A stretch of 64,000 nucleotides of DNA, taken from contig CAVPRX010000001.1 of the NCBI GenBank assembly GCA_963708115.1, positions 992,001 to 1,056,000 of the forward strand. The letters are read 5' to 3'. The position numbers and the translations under genes are program-made. The notes under the pieces are model-generated. The model did not search any database. It saw nothing but the letters and a program-made list of their open reading frames with translations, and was not told the DNA's origin. Positions 8,145 through 17,880 of this stretch are shown in pieces. Numbering within the stretch: position 1 is the stretch's first letter; each line of letters starts with the position of its first letter. Origin of the DNA: VRUE01 sp963708115. GTDB lineage: Bacteria; Actinomycetota; Thermoleophilia; Solirubrobacterales; 70-9.

Positions 8145-9343
8145 TCCCGCACCTCCACGCTCTTGGGCCGACGGGCCTCAAAGCGTCCTATTTGGACACT
8201 TTGAGGCCCGTCGGCGGGGGGTTCGTCGATTTGAAGGGCTTGCTCGACCGACACGCAGGGGAGGCCTACGGCCTCGGCTACTGCCGGGTGGGTGACCTGA
8301 CCGGCGGCCACGTTGACCCCCGGGCGCAGACCCGGATCGCGCCGGATCGCCCCCTCGACCCCGTTGTCGGCGATCGCGAGCGCGTAGGGCAGGGTGGCGT
8401 TGGTGAGCGCCTTGGTCGCGGTGATCGGGACCGCGCCGGGCATGTTGGCGACGCAGTAGTGGGTGATCCCATCGACCTCGAAGGTCGGGTCGTGGTGGGT
8501 GGTCGGACGCGAGGTCTCAAAGCAACCGCCCTGGTCGATTGCGACGTCGACCAGGACCGCACCCGGCTTCATCAGCGCCAGCTGCTCGCGCCGCACTACA
8601 TAAGGGGCACGTGCGCCGTGGACCAGAACGGCACCGATCACCAGGTCGGCACGGGGCAGCATCTCTTCCACGGCGAGGGTCGTCGCGTAGACGGTCGAGC
8701 AGGCGCCGGCGAAGTCGACGTCGAGCTCGCGCAGGCGGTCGATCGATTTGTCGAAGACGAATACGTCGGCCTGCATGCCGATCGCGATCGTGGCGGCGTT
8801 CATGCCGACCACCCCACCGCCGATCACGATCACATTGGCCGCCGCCACGCCGGGCACGCCGCCGAGCAGGATGCCGCGCCCACCGAGCGGCTTCTCGAGC
8901 ATGAAGGCGCCGGCCTGGGTGGCGATCTTGCCGGCGATCTCACTCATCGGGGCGAGCAGCGGCAGCCGCCCGTCGGCGTCCTCGACGGTCTCGTAGGCGA
9001 TGCAGGTGGCACCGGCGCCACAGAGGCCGCGGGTCTGCTCGGGGTCGGGCGCAAGGTGCAGGTACGTGAACAGCAGCTGGCCCCGCCGCAACATCTCGAT
9101 CTCGGCCGCTTGCGGCTCCTTCACCTTCAGGACCATCTCCGCCTCGCCGAACACGGCGCCCGCGTCGGCAACGATGCCGGCGCCCTGCGATTCGAATTCG
9201 GCGTCGGCGATCGCGCTGCCCTCGCCTGCCCCGGCCTCGATCAGAACACGGTGGCCATGCTCGGCCATCTCGCGCACCCCGGCTGGGGTGATCGCGACAC
9301 GGTACTCGTCGGGCTTGACCTCTTTGGGGACCCCGACGATCAC
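8141..9343 (-). CDS. ald: Alanine dehydrogenase
   Basis: The product is 400 residues, reversibly converting L-alanine to pyruvate and ammonia with NAD. The start reads IVGVPKEVKPDEYRVAITP, as is typical. The pyruvate-binding lysine (VLKVKEP, near residue 75) and the catalytic histidine (TYLHLAPDP, near residue 96) are present, and IVIGGGVVGMNAA is the NAD-binding loop. The family is usually about 370 residues. The extra C-terminal 25 or so residues are encoded by a long inverted repeat (8168-8214). The GTG start at 9343 overlaps the stop of the PucR gene. In this cluster it probably recycles alanine made by the neighbouring aminotransferase. Confidence 0.92.
   Translation of the reverse strand: MIVGVPKEVKPDEYRVAITPAGVREMAEHGHRVLIEAGAGEGSAIADAEFESQGAGIVADAGAVFGEAEMVLKVKEPQAAEIEMLRRGQLLFTYLHLAPDPEQTRGLCGAGATCIAYETVEDADGRLPLLAPMSEIAGKIATQAGAFMLEKPLGGRGILLGGVPGVAAANVIVIGGGVVGMNAATIAIGMQADVFVFDKSIDRLRELDVDFAGACSTVYATTLAVEEMLPRADLVIGAVLVHGARAPYVVRREQLALMKPGAVLVDVAIDQGGCFETSRPTTHHDPTFEVDGITHYCVANMPGAVPITATKALTNATLPYALAIADNGVEGAIRRDPGLRPGVNVAAGQVTHPAVAEAVGLPCVSVEQALQIDEPPADGPQSVQIGRFEARRPKSVEVRE
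8168..8214. repeat. Long inverted repeat inside the 3' end of ald
   Basis: Arms of 21 bases (8168-8188 and 8194-8214) are complementary except for one G-T pair, with a 5-base loop. The repeat is translated as the C-terminal tail of alanine dehydrogenase and lies just before the overlapping start of the aldehyde dehydrogenase gene. It could act as an mRNA hairpin that dampens expression of the downstream gene. There is no U-run, so simple intrinsic termination is not supported. Confidence 0.7.
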
Positions 9344-10904
9344 GTCCCGACCAGCTCCCTGGCGCGCAGCGCCAGCCAGAACTCGATGCGGTCGTGGGCG
9401 CGCGAGAGATCGCGCCCGGTCAGCTCTTCCACCTTGCGCATCCGGTAGCGCAGGGTGTGGCGGTGGCAGTAGACCTCACGGGCCGCCCGCTCCCACTGCC
9501 CGTTCTGCTCGATGAAGGCCTCCAGCGAGCGCAGCAGCTCGCCGCCGTACTCCTCGTCGCCGGACTCGATCGGACCGAGGACGCTGTCGCAGTAGAGGCC
9601 TAGCGCGTCGTCGTCCTGAATCGAGAGCAGCAGGGTGAAGGCACCGAGGTCGCGCCAGGACGCCACCTCGGGCCCGCTGCCGTTCTCGGAGAACGCCGTC
9701 GCCTCGAGCGCACAGCGCGCCTCGTGGAAGGAGTGACGCAGCTCCTCCGGCGGCGCCGGCCGGCTGGCCGCGGCGCGCACCGCGCCGCGCTCTTTGATCA
9801 GCGCCCGCCGTGCTTCGGAAGCAAGGTCGACCGGGTCGCGGTCGGCGGCGTCGACGACGGCACAGAGCAGCTCGCGGCTGCCGCTGGTGTGGGGAGCGAC
9901 GACGGCCGGGCAGGCGTCGGCGGCAAGGGCCCGCTCCAGCGCCGACTCGGCCGCAGCCGGATCGTCGAGATCGAAGACGAGGACGGCGGCCTCGTCGCCG
10001 ATCCCGAAGGGCTCGAGCCGGCGGCGCAGCTCGGAGGGATCCAGTCGACCTCCGAGCGCGCCCGCCAGCACGTCCCCGGCAAGGCGGCGCTCGGTCTCGC
10101 GAGCGACGCGACGGCGCATCAGCTCCAGCGCAACGACGGCGACCGCCTGCTGCAGGATGAGGCGCTCGAAATCGCCCAGCCCGCCCGAGTCGCGGACCAT
10201 CACCACCCAGGCCTGAGGCGGACCCCCACCCGGCGAGATCACCGGGTGGGCTAGAGCCCGGCCCGCCACAGATGGGTGAGTCGGCACGAATGGGTGCCCG
10301 TCGGCGATGTGGCTCGAGCGCTTCGTCGCGGATCGCGTTGACCGCCTCGGCGGAGAGCTCGCGGCGGAAGCTGCGCCCGGCGATGCGCTCGCCGCGGTTG
10401 TTGAGGATCGCCACGGTGCCGCCGACGGCGGAGGCGATCGTCGCAACGATCTCCTCCAGGCCACGCTCTTCCAAGACCAGCCGCTCGAGCCGGCGCTGCA
10501 CGGCGATGCCCCGCTGCAGCACCTCGTACTGCTCGTTGACGAGCTTGGCGAAGGCCTTCTCGGTGATCGCGATGAACGGGGTCGAGTAGGGCACCTCGAA
10601 GAGCGGGAAGTCGCGTTTCTTCGCCTCCTCGAGCAGGGCTTTGGGCAGCTTCTTGTGGTTGAAGCCGGTGCCGAAGCCGAGCCCCGCGAGATTGTGCTCG
10701 GCGAGCAGGCGGAGATAGGCGCGCTGTTTGGCGGCGCTGTCGAGCGGGATGCCGGTGGTCAGCATCAGCTCGCCGCCCGGAGAGCCAAGGGGTCGGGTCC
10801 TCGAGCTCGGAGATGTGGATCCAGCGCAGCGGCGCCTCGGCCGCGCCCGTACCCGCGGCAAGGTCGAGGCCGACCTCGTCGAGCAGGCTTTGCACGGTGA
10901 GCAT
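9340..10904 (-). CDS. PucR-family transcriptional regulator, frame disrupted at two sites
   Basis: The product is read in three successive frames: MLTVQSLLDEVGLDL to EDPTPWLSG, then GELMLTTGIPL to the EAVNAIRDEAL region, then SHIADGHPF to the end. Each switch is explained by one extra base, near 10775-10778 and 10314-10318. The reconstructed protein of about 520 residues has an N-terminal PucR domain, a GGDEF-like middle and a C-terminal helix-turn-helix (YCHRHTLRYRMRKVEELTGRDL). Members control purine and amino-acid catabolism genes. It overlaps ald at its 3' end (GTGA) and starts right after the aminotransferase, so it probably controls this operon. The breaks may be sequencing errors; if real, the gene is inactive. 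Confidence 0.8.
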
Positions 10905-10912
10905 CGGCGTGC

Positions 10913-12340
10913 CTAGCGCGCGCCTCGGGCTCCAGCCCGCTGAGCCGGCGCCGGCTTTGGACCCGCTCCCAGGCGTCAGTGAGTACACCCCGCAGCACGT
11001 CGTGGATCTCTTCGAACTGCTCGGTGTCGGCGATCAGCGGCGGCGCCAGCTGGATCACCGGGTCGCCGCGATCATCAGCGCGGCAGATCAGGCCGCGCTT
11101 GTAGAGCTCGCCGGAGAGGATAGCCGCGCAGCAGGTCCTCGGCCTCCTCGTCGTCGAAGCTCTCCTTCGTCTCCTTGTCCTTGACCAGCTCGATCGCCTG
11201 GAAGAAGCCGGCGCCGCGCACGTCGCCGACGATCGGCAGGTCGTGCAGGCGTCTCCAGCATCTGGCGGAACTCGGCCTCCTTGGCGAGCACGTGGCCACA
11301 GAGATCCTCGCGCTCGAAGACGTCGAGGTTGGCCATCGCCACCGCCGAGGCGACAGGGTGGCCGGCAAAGGTGAAGCCGTGGGCGAAGGAGGCGTTGCCC
11401 TGCATGAAGGGCTCGGCGACGCGGTCGGAGACGATCACCGCGCCCATCGGCGCATAGGCCGAGGTCAAGCGCCTTGGCCACGGTGATGATGTCGGGGACG
11501 TAGCCGAAGCGTTCGCAGCCGAACCAGTGGCCGAGGCGACCCCAGGCGCAGATCACCTCGTCGGAGATCATCAGCACGTCGTAGCGGTCGCAGATCTCGC
11601 GCACCCGCTCGAAGTAGCCGTCCGGCGGGACGAAGCAGCCGCCGGCGTTCTGGACCGGCTCGAGGATCACCGCCGCGACCGTCTCCGGGCCCTCGAAGAC
11701 GATCCGCTCCTCGATCGCGGTCGCCGCCCAGAGCGGGTGGCGGTCCTCGGGCCAGCGGTAGGCGTTGGTGTTGGGCACGTGGCAGCCGCCCGGGGGCAGC
11801 GGCTCGAACTGCGAGCGCAGCTCGGTGATGCCGGTGGCCGAGAGGGCGCCGAGCGAGGTGCCGTGGTAGGCGATCTCGCGCGCGATCACCTTGTGCTTCT
11901 GGCCTTTGCCGCGCATGCGGTGGTAGTTGCGGGCCAGCTTCAGCGCCGACTCGACCGCCTCCGAGCCACCGGAGGTGAAGAAGACGCGGTTGAGGTCGCC
12001 GGGAGCGAGCGAGGCGATCCGCGCCGCCAGCTCGATCGCGCGCGGGTGCGCGTAGCTCCACAGCGTGTAGAAGTCGAGCTCTTCGACCTGGCGCGCCGCC
12101 GCCTCGCCGAGCTCGGTGCGGCCGTGGCCGGCGTTGACGCAGAAGAGGCGCGGAGAGCCCGTCGAGGTAGCGGTTGCCGTGCTCGTCGTAGACGTAGCAG
12201 CCCTCGCCGCGGGTGATGATCGGGATCTCGTGGTCGGGCCCGTAGGAGCCCATGCGCGAGAAGTGCATCCAGAGATGTCGCATGGCCAGCTCCTGGAGGC
12301 TGGTATCGACTGCCCCGGTCGATTGCGACGCGATGGCCAT
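10913..12340 (-). CDS. Class III (PLP-dependent) aminotransferase, frame disrupted at four sites
   Basis: The protein starts at ATG 12340 after AAAGGAG. It continues in successive frames through YVYDEHGNRYLDGLSA, FFTSGGSEAVESALKLARNY, LMISDEVICAWGRLG, SFAHGFTFAGHPVA and VGDVRGAGFFQAIELV. SGGSEA and the SDEV aspartate are PLP-site features of the family. Each frame switch needs one base removed, near 12147, 11467, 11248 and 11122. The C-terminus is not certain; the TAG at 10915-10913 is the best candidate. Relatives use putrescine, GABA or beta-alanine with pyruvate. Alanine dehydrogenase and an aminobutyraldehyde dehydrogenase in the same run fit such a pathway. Confidence 0.8.
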
Positions 12341-12520
12341 GCGATTCTCCTTTCGTCCTACGACGTTCTGGACAAAGCTAGCCCTGCTCCACTCTCGCAT
12401 TCAAGTGTTCGTTGGGTCAAGCCAGACGAGATCCCTTATACAAAACGTACAAATTAGGTGCCGGGGTTTGGGACATCTGCCACTTGTGGAACGCTGGCGT
12501 TACGCCCTACCGTCGTATCC
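12341..12520. promoter_or_regulatory. Divergent promoter region between aminotransferase and APC permease
   Basis: These 180 bases separate two oppositely oriented catabolic genes. On the plus strand TTGGGT (12412-12417) and TTATAC (12436-12441) are spaced by 18 bases and could be a -35/-10 pair for the permease. The AT-rich stretch ATACAAAACGTACAAATT follows. A Shine-Dalgarno AAAGGAG for the aminotransferase lies at the left end. This is a likely target for the PucR regulator, but no PucR site was identified. Confidence 0.4.
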
Positions 12521-14077
12521 ATGGAGAGCGCAACGACCCCGACCCCCGGACCGGCCCCGCGCCGGGACGCCGAGCGGTGGCGACAAGGGCCTGAAGAAGA
12601 ACGCGATCGGGTTCGTCTCCAGCGTCGTCATCGGGGTCGCCTCGACCGCGCCCGGCTACAGCCTCGCCGCAACCCTTGGCTTCATCGCCGCCGCCGTCGC
12701 CCTGCAGTCGCCGGCGATCCTGCTGATCAGCTTCGTCCCGATGTTCCTCGTCGCCGCGGGCTACTACTACATGAACAAAGCCGACCCCGACTGCGGCACC
12801 AGCTTCTCCTGGGTGACCAAGGCGATGGGGCCGCAGCTCGGCTGGATCGCCGGCTGGACGATCGTCGTCGCCGACGTGATCGTGATGGCCAACCTGGCGC
12901 AGATCGCCGGCCTCTACACCTTCCTGCTCTTCGGCTGGGACTCGGCGGCAGCATCGACCGTGGCGGTGACGCTGGTCGGCGTGCTCTGGATCGCGATGAT
13001 GACCGCGATCGTGCTGATCGGGATCGAGCTCTCGGCGCGCACCCAGGTCGGCTTGCTGGCGGCGGAGATCGTCACCCTCGCCGCCTTCGCCGTCGTCGCC
13101 CTGGTCAAGGTCTACAGCGGCGACGCGCCTGCCCGGCTCGATCGACCCGAGCCTCTCCTGGATCAACCCGTTCATCCTCAGCCCCAGCGAGCTCTCCGCC
13201 GGGATGTTGCTCGCGGTCTTCATCTACTGGGGCTGGGATACGACGGCGACCGTCAACGAGGAGACCGAGAACCCCGATGAGGCGCCGGGGCGGGCGACCG
13301 TGGTCAGCACCCTGATCCTGCTCGGCGTCTACCTGATCGTCGCCGTCGCGGCCCAGGCCTATGCCGGGGTCGAACAGCCTCGTCGCCAATCAGGAAGACG
13401 TGCTCAGCGCGCTCGGCACGGAGGTGTTCGGCTCGCCGCTCGACAAGATCCTGATCATCGCCGTGCTCTCTTCAGCGGCAGCGTCAACCCAGACGACGAT
13501 CCTGCCGACGGCGCGCACGACGCTCTCGATGGCGCGGGCGAACGCGATGCCAAAGAGCCTCGGCAAGGTGCATCCCCGCTTCCTCACCCCCCACGTCTCC
13601 ACCCTGGCGATGGGCACCGCGTCGATCGTCTGGTACGTCGGCCTGACCCTGGTCAGCGAAGACATCCTCTTCGACTCGCTGGCGGCACTCGGCCTGATGA
13701 TCTCCTTCTACATCGGGCTCACGGGGATCGCCTGCACGATCTACTACCGGCACGAGCTGCTGCGCAGCGTCAAGAACTTCTTCTTCGTCGGCCTCGGGCC
13801 CGCCTTCGGCTCGGCGATCCTCTTCTACCTGCTGATCAAGAACGGGATCGAACTGGCGGATCCGGCCAACTCCGAATCGGGCAACTCCTGGTTTGGGCTC
13901 GGTCCACCGCTCGTGATCGCGATCTTCTTCCTCATCCTCGGCTTCATCCTGATGGCGGTGCAGTGGAGGGCGGTGCCGGAGTTCTTCCACAAGCGGAGGG
14001 AGGTCGCACCGCCGGGCTTCCTCGAGGGCGAATCCGAGCCCACGAGCGGCGGCATCGCCTCCGGAGGGGAGAGTTGA
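12521..14077 (+). CDS. APC-family amino acid/polyamine permease, frame disrupted at three sites
   Basis: ATG 12521 begins a short polar N-terminus. After one extra base near 12578 the frame enters KNAIGFVSSVVIGVASTAPGYSLAA, and eleven to twelve hydrophobic segments follow, typical of the APC superfamily. Further single extra bases near 13133 and 13377 restore the frames that carry FIYWGWDT and the PTARTTLSMARANAMP motif. The reconstructed length is about 517 residues. It would import an amino acid or amine for the neighbouring catabolic genes. It is followed at once by a universal stress protein gene. Frame breaks are probably sequencing errors because the downstream and upstream protein parts are well conserved in style. 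Confidence 0.8.
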
Positions 14078-14078
14078 G

Positions 14079-14492
14079 ATGGGCTCGATAGTCGTCGGAT
14101 ACGACGGGTCGGGCTCGAGCAAGGCGGCACTCGCGCGGGCGGTGGAATTGGCGAAGGGCCTGGGCGATGACGTCGCGATCGTCTTCGGCTATTCCCCGCC
14201 GGGTATCTGGGGTGGAGAGATCGCCGAACACGAGGAGGCGATCGAGGAATTCGGCGAGAAGCTGATGGGCGAAGCGCGACAGCAGGTGCAGACCGACGGG
14301 GTCGAGGTCAGCTATGAGCTGGTGCCGAAGCGCGGCGCAGAGGCACTGCTCGACGTCGCCCGGCAGCGCGATGCCCGGATGATCGTCGTCGGCGGAGCGG
14401 GCAAAGCACCCCTGAAAGGCGCGATCCTCGGCTCGACCCCTTACAAGCTGCTGCATCAGACCGAGCGGCCGGTGCTCGTGGTTCCGGCTTAG
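14079..14492 (+). CDS. Universal stress protein (UspA family)
   Basis: The product is 137 residues, one Usp domain. The N-terminal SIVVGYDGSGSSKAAL gives the first strand and ATP-contacting loop. The C-terminal GGAGKAPLKGAILGS fits the G-2x-G-9x-G-S nucleotide-binding motif of ATP-binding members. The start ATG lies one base after the permease stop with GGAGGGGAG upstream, so the two genes are co-transcribed. Usp proteins are often coupled with transporters in this way and may modulate transport. Confidence 0.88.
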   Translation: MGSIVVGYDGSGSSKAALARAVELAKGLGDDVAIVFGYSPPGIWGGEIAEHEEAIEEFGEKLMGEARQQVQTDGVEVSYELVPKRGAEALLDVARQRDARMIVVGGAGKAPLKGAILGSTPYKLLHQTERPVLVVPA

Positions 14493-14514
14493 TTTGGTTC
14501 GGGGGAGGGCCGGG

Positions 14515-14636
14515 GGTCGCCCTGGGGGAGCCGGGAATCCCGCCTTTGGCGGGATTGATGTTTGAGCCGCTTCGCGGCTGAGGATCACTCTGCGGAGCCG
14601 CTTCGCGAGGCTCCCCCAGAGCGACCCCCGGCCCTC
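14515..14636. terminator. Long nested hairpin between convergent genes
   Basis: Outer arms GAGGGCCGGGGGTCGC and GCGACCCCCGGCCCTC (14515-14530, 14621-14636) pair perfectly, and CTGGGGGAGCC pairs with GGCTCCCCCAG inside. Two smaller hairpins (AATCCCGCCTTTGGCGGGATT and AGCCGCTTCGCGGCT) sit within the loop. The structure lies between the convergent universal stress protein and FAD oxidoreductase genes and would act in both directions. There is no U-tract. Confidence 0.75.
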
Positions 14637-14639
14637 TTA

Positions 14640-16086
14640 CTACCGGCCTATGTGGAAGCCGACGAGTTTTGGGAGCTGGGAGACCAGGGAGCTGATGGGG
14701 TTTGGCCTTCGGCCGGCGAGCTCGGCGTTCTCTTTGCTGACGAGGGCTCGGCGGATCGCTTCTCCTCCCAGCCAGTGGAAGGGCTCGGGGGGGACGTGGC
14801 GGGGAGTGGGGTCGATGAAGGGAAGACGGGAGTGGTCGTCGCGGCGGTCCAGGGCTAAGGAGGCGAGGGCTTGGCCGACCATGTACGAGGGGCCTACTCC
14901 GTTGCCGGTGTAGCCGGCGGCGGCGAATACGCGGCCGCCGCGCAGAGGGACGACTACGGGTAGATGGGTGGGCGAGGCGTCGACCGGGCCGCCCCAGGCG
15001 TGGGTCAGGCGTCGCCCGGCGATCCCCGGGAAGTACTCGCGCAGGCGGGCGGCTGCACCCGCAACCACATCGCAATCGAGCTCGGCCCTGCCGCCCAGGC
15101 GCGCGCCCATCTCTATCTTGCCCCCTCCCCAGCCGAAGGCGATGCGACCGTCCGGGGTGGTGCGGAAGTAGTCGATCAAGGCGCGGCTGTCGGTGATGCA
15201 CTCGCCGCCCGTCCAGCCGATCTCCTCGAGCAAGTCGGGAACCGGCTCGGTGAGGACGATGTGGGAGGAGGTGACGGTGAGGGCGTTGCGCAGCGGCGCC
15301 CCGGGCGCCTTCGCGGCGCCGCCGATCGCGACGATCGCCGCGCCGGCCCGCACCGAGCCACTATCGGCCTCGGCAATAGCCCCTCCTCCCGGCCGACGTT
15401 GGACACTTTTTCCCCCTATAGAGGGGACAAAGCTCCAATCGGCGGTGAGACGGCGAACGGCCGAGCGCTCGTATATATGGACACCCGCCTCGCGCAAGCG
15501 CGCGCGCAGGCCGAGGGCGAGCCGGGCCGGCTGCACGGTCGCTGCATCTGGATAGAAGGCACCGGCGCGGAAGGCAAGCGAAGCACAGTGCTCGGCGACC
15601 CCGGCGGGAGACAGCGGCTGCACGGCGTCCCCCTCCCCCAGCTCACGACTGGCAGCCAGCGCCTCGTCCCAGATCCCGTCGTAAGCCGGCGCCGTGGAGA
15701 CCTGCAGGTAGCCACCGCGGCGGAACCAGGCGTCGACCTCCTGCTCGCGGCAGAAGGACTCGACCCCCGCGATCGCCTCACGCGACGCTCGCGCCACGGC
15801 CAGCCCCCCAGCATCACCCCAGCGTGCCCGCATGTTGGGCAGCGAGAACCACATCACGTTGCAGAACCCCCCGTTCCGCCCGCTGGGCCCGTAACCGCAG
15901 ATCTCGCTCTCGAGCAAGACAACGCTCGCCCCGGGCTCGAGCTGCTTCACCTGCCAAGCAGCCCACATCCCGGTGTAACCCCCACCGATCACAAGGACAT
16001 CGGCGCTCACGCTCCCCAGCAAGCCCCGGCAGAGCTGAGACCTCGCCAGCCTCCTCGAGCCAGTAGCCGTGGCGGGTGTGCTTCAT
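14640..16086 (-). CDS. FAD-dependent amine/amino acid oxidase (DAO family), one frame break near the start
   Basis: The main frame has the Rossmann motif DVLVIGGGYTGMWAAWQ, the second dinucleotide-type motif YGPSGRNGGFC, and the C-terminal FAD contact GYTGNGVGPSYMVG, as in PuuB/DadA-type oxidases. The true N-terminus (MKHTRHGYWLEEAGEV, ATG 16086) is in another frame and joins if one extra A near 16021 is removed. Total length is about 481 residues. KHTRHGYWL-type beginnings are common in gamma-glutamylputrescine oxidase relatives, and the nearby amine catabolism genes support a similar substrate. It is convergent with the stress protein gene and divergent from the enolase-type gene. Confidence 0.85.
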
Positions 16087-16125
16087 CGGCTTTGCCAGTG
16101 TGCCCACCTCGCTAGGGTGCGCCTC

Positions 16126-17251
16126 ATGCCGACCTTCGACCTACTTGCCGACCTGCCCCTGGAGATCGAGGGATACGAGCTGCAGGGGCTGGAGCACACG
16201 ATCCCCGGCTTCGAACGCCTCTCGACCGTGATCCACATCTGGGGCGGCGGCGAGGACGGGCTTGGCGAGGACGTCACCTACGACGCCCTCGACCACGTCG
16301 CGCTGCAGGACGCCGGCGCGACGCTCGACCTGACCGGCTACGCGACACTGGGCGAGTTCTGCGAATTCATGGGCGGGGTCGACACCTTCCCGGCCGAGCC
16401 GCAGCGCGAGGTCTCGCGGCGCTACCGCCGTTGGGCCTTCGAGTCGGCGGCGCTCGATCTGGCCTTGCGCCAGGCGGGCATCGGCATCGCGAAGGCGCTG
16501 AAGCGGGAGCCCCGGCCGGTCGACTTCGTCTGCTCGATGCGGCTCGCCGGCGGCCCCGATGAGCCCTCCTCGATCGAGACCCTGCGGCGCAAGCTCGACC
16601 CCTACCCCGGCCTGCGCTTCAAGCTCGACCCGGTCAATGACTGGACCGACGAGCTGATCGCCGCGCTGGTCGAGACCGGCGCCGTCGACTCGCTCGACCT
16701 GAAGGGCTTCTACAAAGGCACCGTGGTCGACGTCGAGACCGACCCGGAGCTGTACGGCAAGCTGATCGAGGCCTTCCCCGAGGCCTGGCTCGAGGACCCC
16801 GACGTGACCGAGGAGACGCGGCCGCTGCTGGAGCCCGTCCGCGACCGGCTCACCTGGGACGCGCCGATCCACTCGATCGCCGACATCGAGGCGCTGCCCT
16901 GGCAGCCAAGGATGGTCAACATCAAGCCCTCGCGGATCGGCGGCTTGCGCGATCTGTGCGAAACCTACGACTACTGCGCCGAACGGGGCATCGGCGCCTA
17001 CGGCGGTGGCCAGTGGGAGCTCGGTCCCGGCCGCGGCCAGATCCAGGTCCTCGCCTCGCTCTTCCACCCCGACACGCCAAACGACACCGCGCCGCGCGGC
17101 TACAACGAAGCCGATCCGCCGCCCAACCTGCCGACCAGCCCGCTCCTCCCCAAGCTGACGCCGACCGGCTTCCGCTGGGCGGACTGCCGAAGCCCCAGGC
17201 ACCTTCGGCACCGAATTCGAGTTTCGGCTACGTCGTCACCCCGCCGACTGA
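16126..17251 (+). CDS. Enolase-superfamily enzyme (mandelate racemase/muconate cycloisomerase-like), frame break near the 3' end
   Basis: ATG 16126 opens a protein of about 374 residues. Segments RFKLDPVNDW, AWLEDPDVTEE and WDAPIHSIADIEALPW fit the beta/alpha barrel with metal-ligand acidic residues, and VNIKPSRIGGL carries the strand with the conserved lysine. The general reaction of the superfamily is proton abstraction next to a carboxylate; the substrate here is unknown. Removing one C near 17187 lets the frame run through WADCEAPGTFGTEFEFRL to a TGA at 17249-17251, just before the ferritin Shine-Dalgarno. Without that correction the frame overruns far into the ferritin gene. Confidence 0.75.
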
Positions 17252-17261
17252 AAGGAAACCG

Positions 17262-17795
17262 ATGCCCGAGAAAAGCTTTCCCGCAGCGCTCAACGAGCAG
17301 ATCGCCAACGAGTTCGCCGCCTCCCAGCAGTACGTCGGGATGGCCGTCTACTACGACGCGGAAACGCTGCCTCGCCTCGCCCACTTCTTCTACCGGCAGG
17401 CGCTGGAGGAGCGCGAGCACGCGATGATGATGGTCCAGTACCTGCTCGACGTCGGCGAGGAGGTCCACATCCCCGACATCAAGTCGCAGGAGACGAGCTA
17501 CTCGGACGGGACGACGCCGGTCAAGAAGGCGCTCGAGCAGGAGAAACGGGTCGGTGAGGAGATCTTCGCCCTGTTCGAGCTGGCGCGCGAGGTGAAGGAC
17601 TACCGTGCCGAGCAGTTCATGCAGTGGTTCGTCAAGGAGCAGGTCGAGGAGGTCGCGCTGATGAGCGACCTGCTGAACGTGGTCGAGCGCTCAAAGGACA
17701 ACCTGCTGCTGGCCGAGGACTACATCGCGCGGGAGAGCCCGGGCGAAGGGGGCGGCGACGCGACCAAGCCACCGGCTGCGGGAATGGGCGGTTGA
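17262..17795 (+). CDS. Ferritin (non-heme, bacterial)
   Basis: The product is 177 residues, starting at ATG 17262 after AAAGGAAA. Four-helix-bundle features are clear: LNEQIANEFAASQQYVGMAVYYDAE carries the first ferroxidase glutamate, RQALEEREHAMMMVQYLLD the Glu-x-x-His ligands, and EQFMQWFVKEQVEEVALM the later glutamates. Ferritins oxidise and store iron in a 24-mer shell. The C-terminal tail is short and glycine-rich. It follows the enolase-type gene by 10 bases. Confidence 0.92.
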   Translation: MPEKSFPAALNEQIANEFAASQQYVGMAVYYDAETLPRLAHFFYRQALEEREHAMMMVQYLLDVGEEVHIPDIKSQETSYSDGTTPVKKALEQEKRVGEEIFALFELAREVKDYRAEQFMQWFVKEQVEEVALMSDLLNVVERSKDNLLLAEDYIARESPGEGGGDATKPPAAGMGG

Positions 17796-17799
17796 GATA

Positions 17800-17880
17800 G
17801 AGGGTCGGGTGTCCCTCGCCCCGACTCGCGGGCTTCGCCCGCTCTGAGTATCCGCCGGTTCGAGGGACACCCGATCCCTC
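17800..17880. terminator. Bidirectional hairpin between ferritin and S51 peptidase genes
   Basis: Arms at 17800-17818 and 17861-17880 (GAGGGTCGGGTGTCCCTCG and its complement with a one-base bulge) enclose a second small hairpin GCGGGCTTCGCCCGC. It lies exactly between the stops of two convergent genes. No U-run is present, as with the other long hairpins in this window. Confidence 0.75.
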
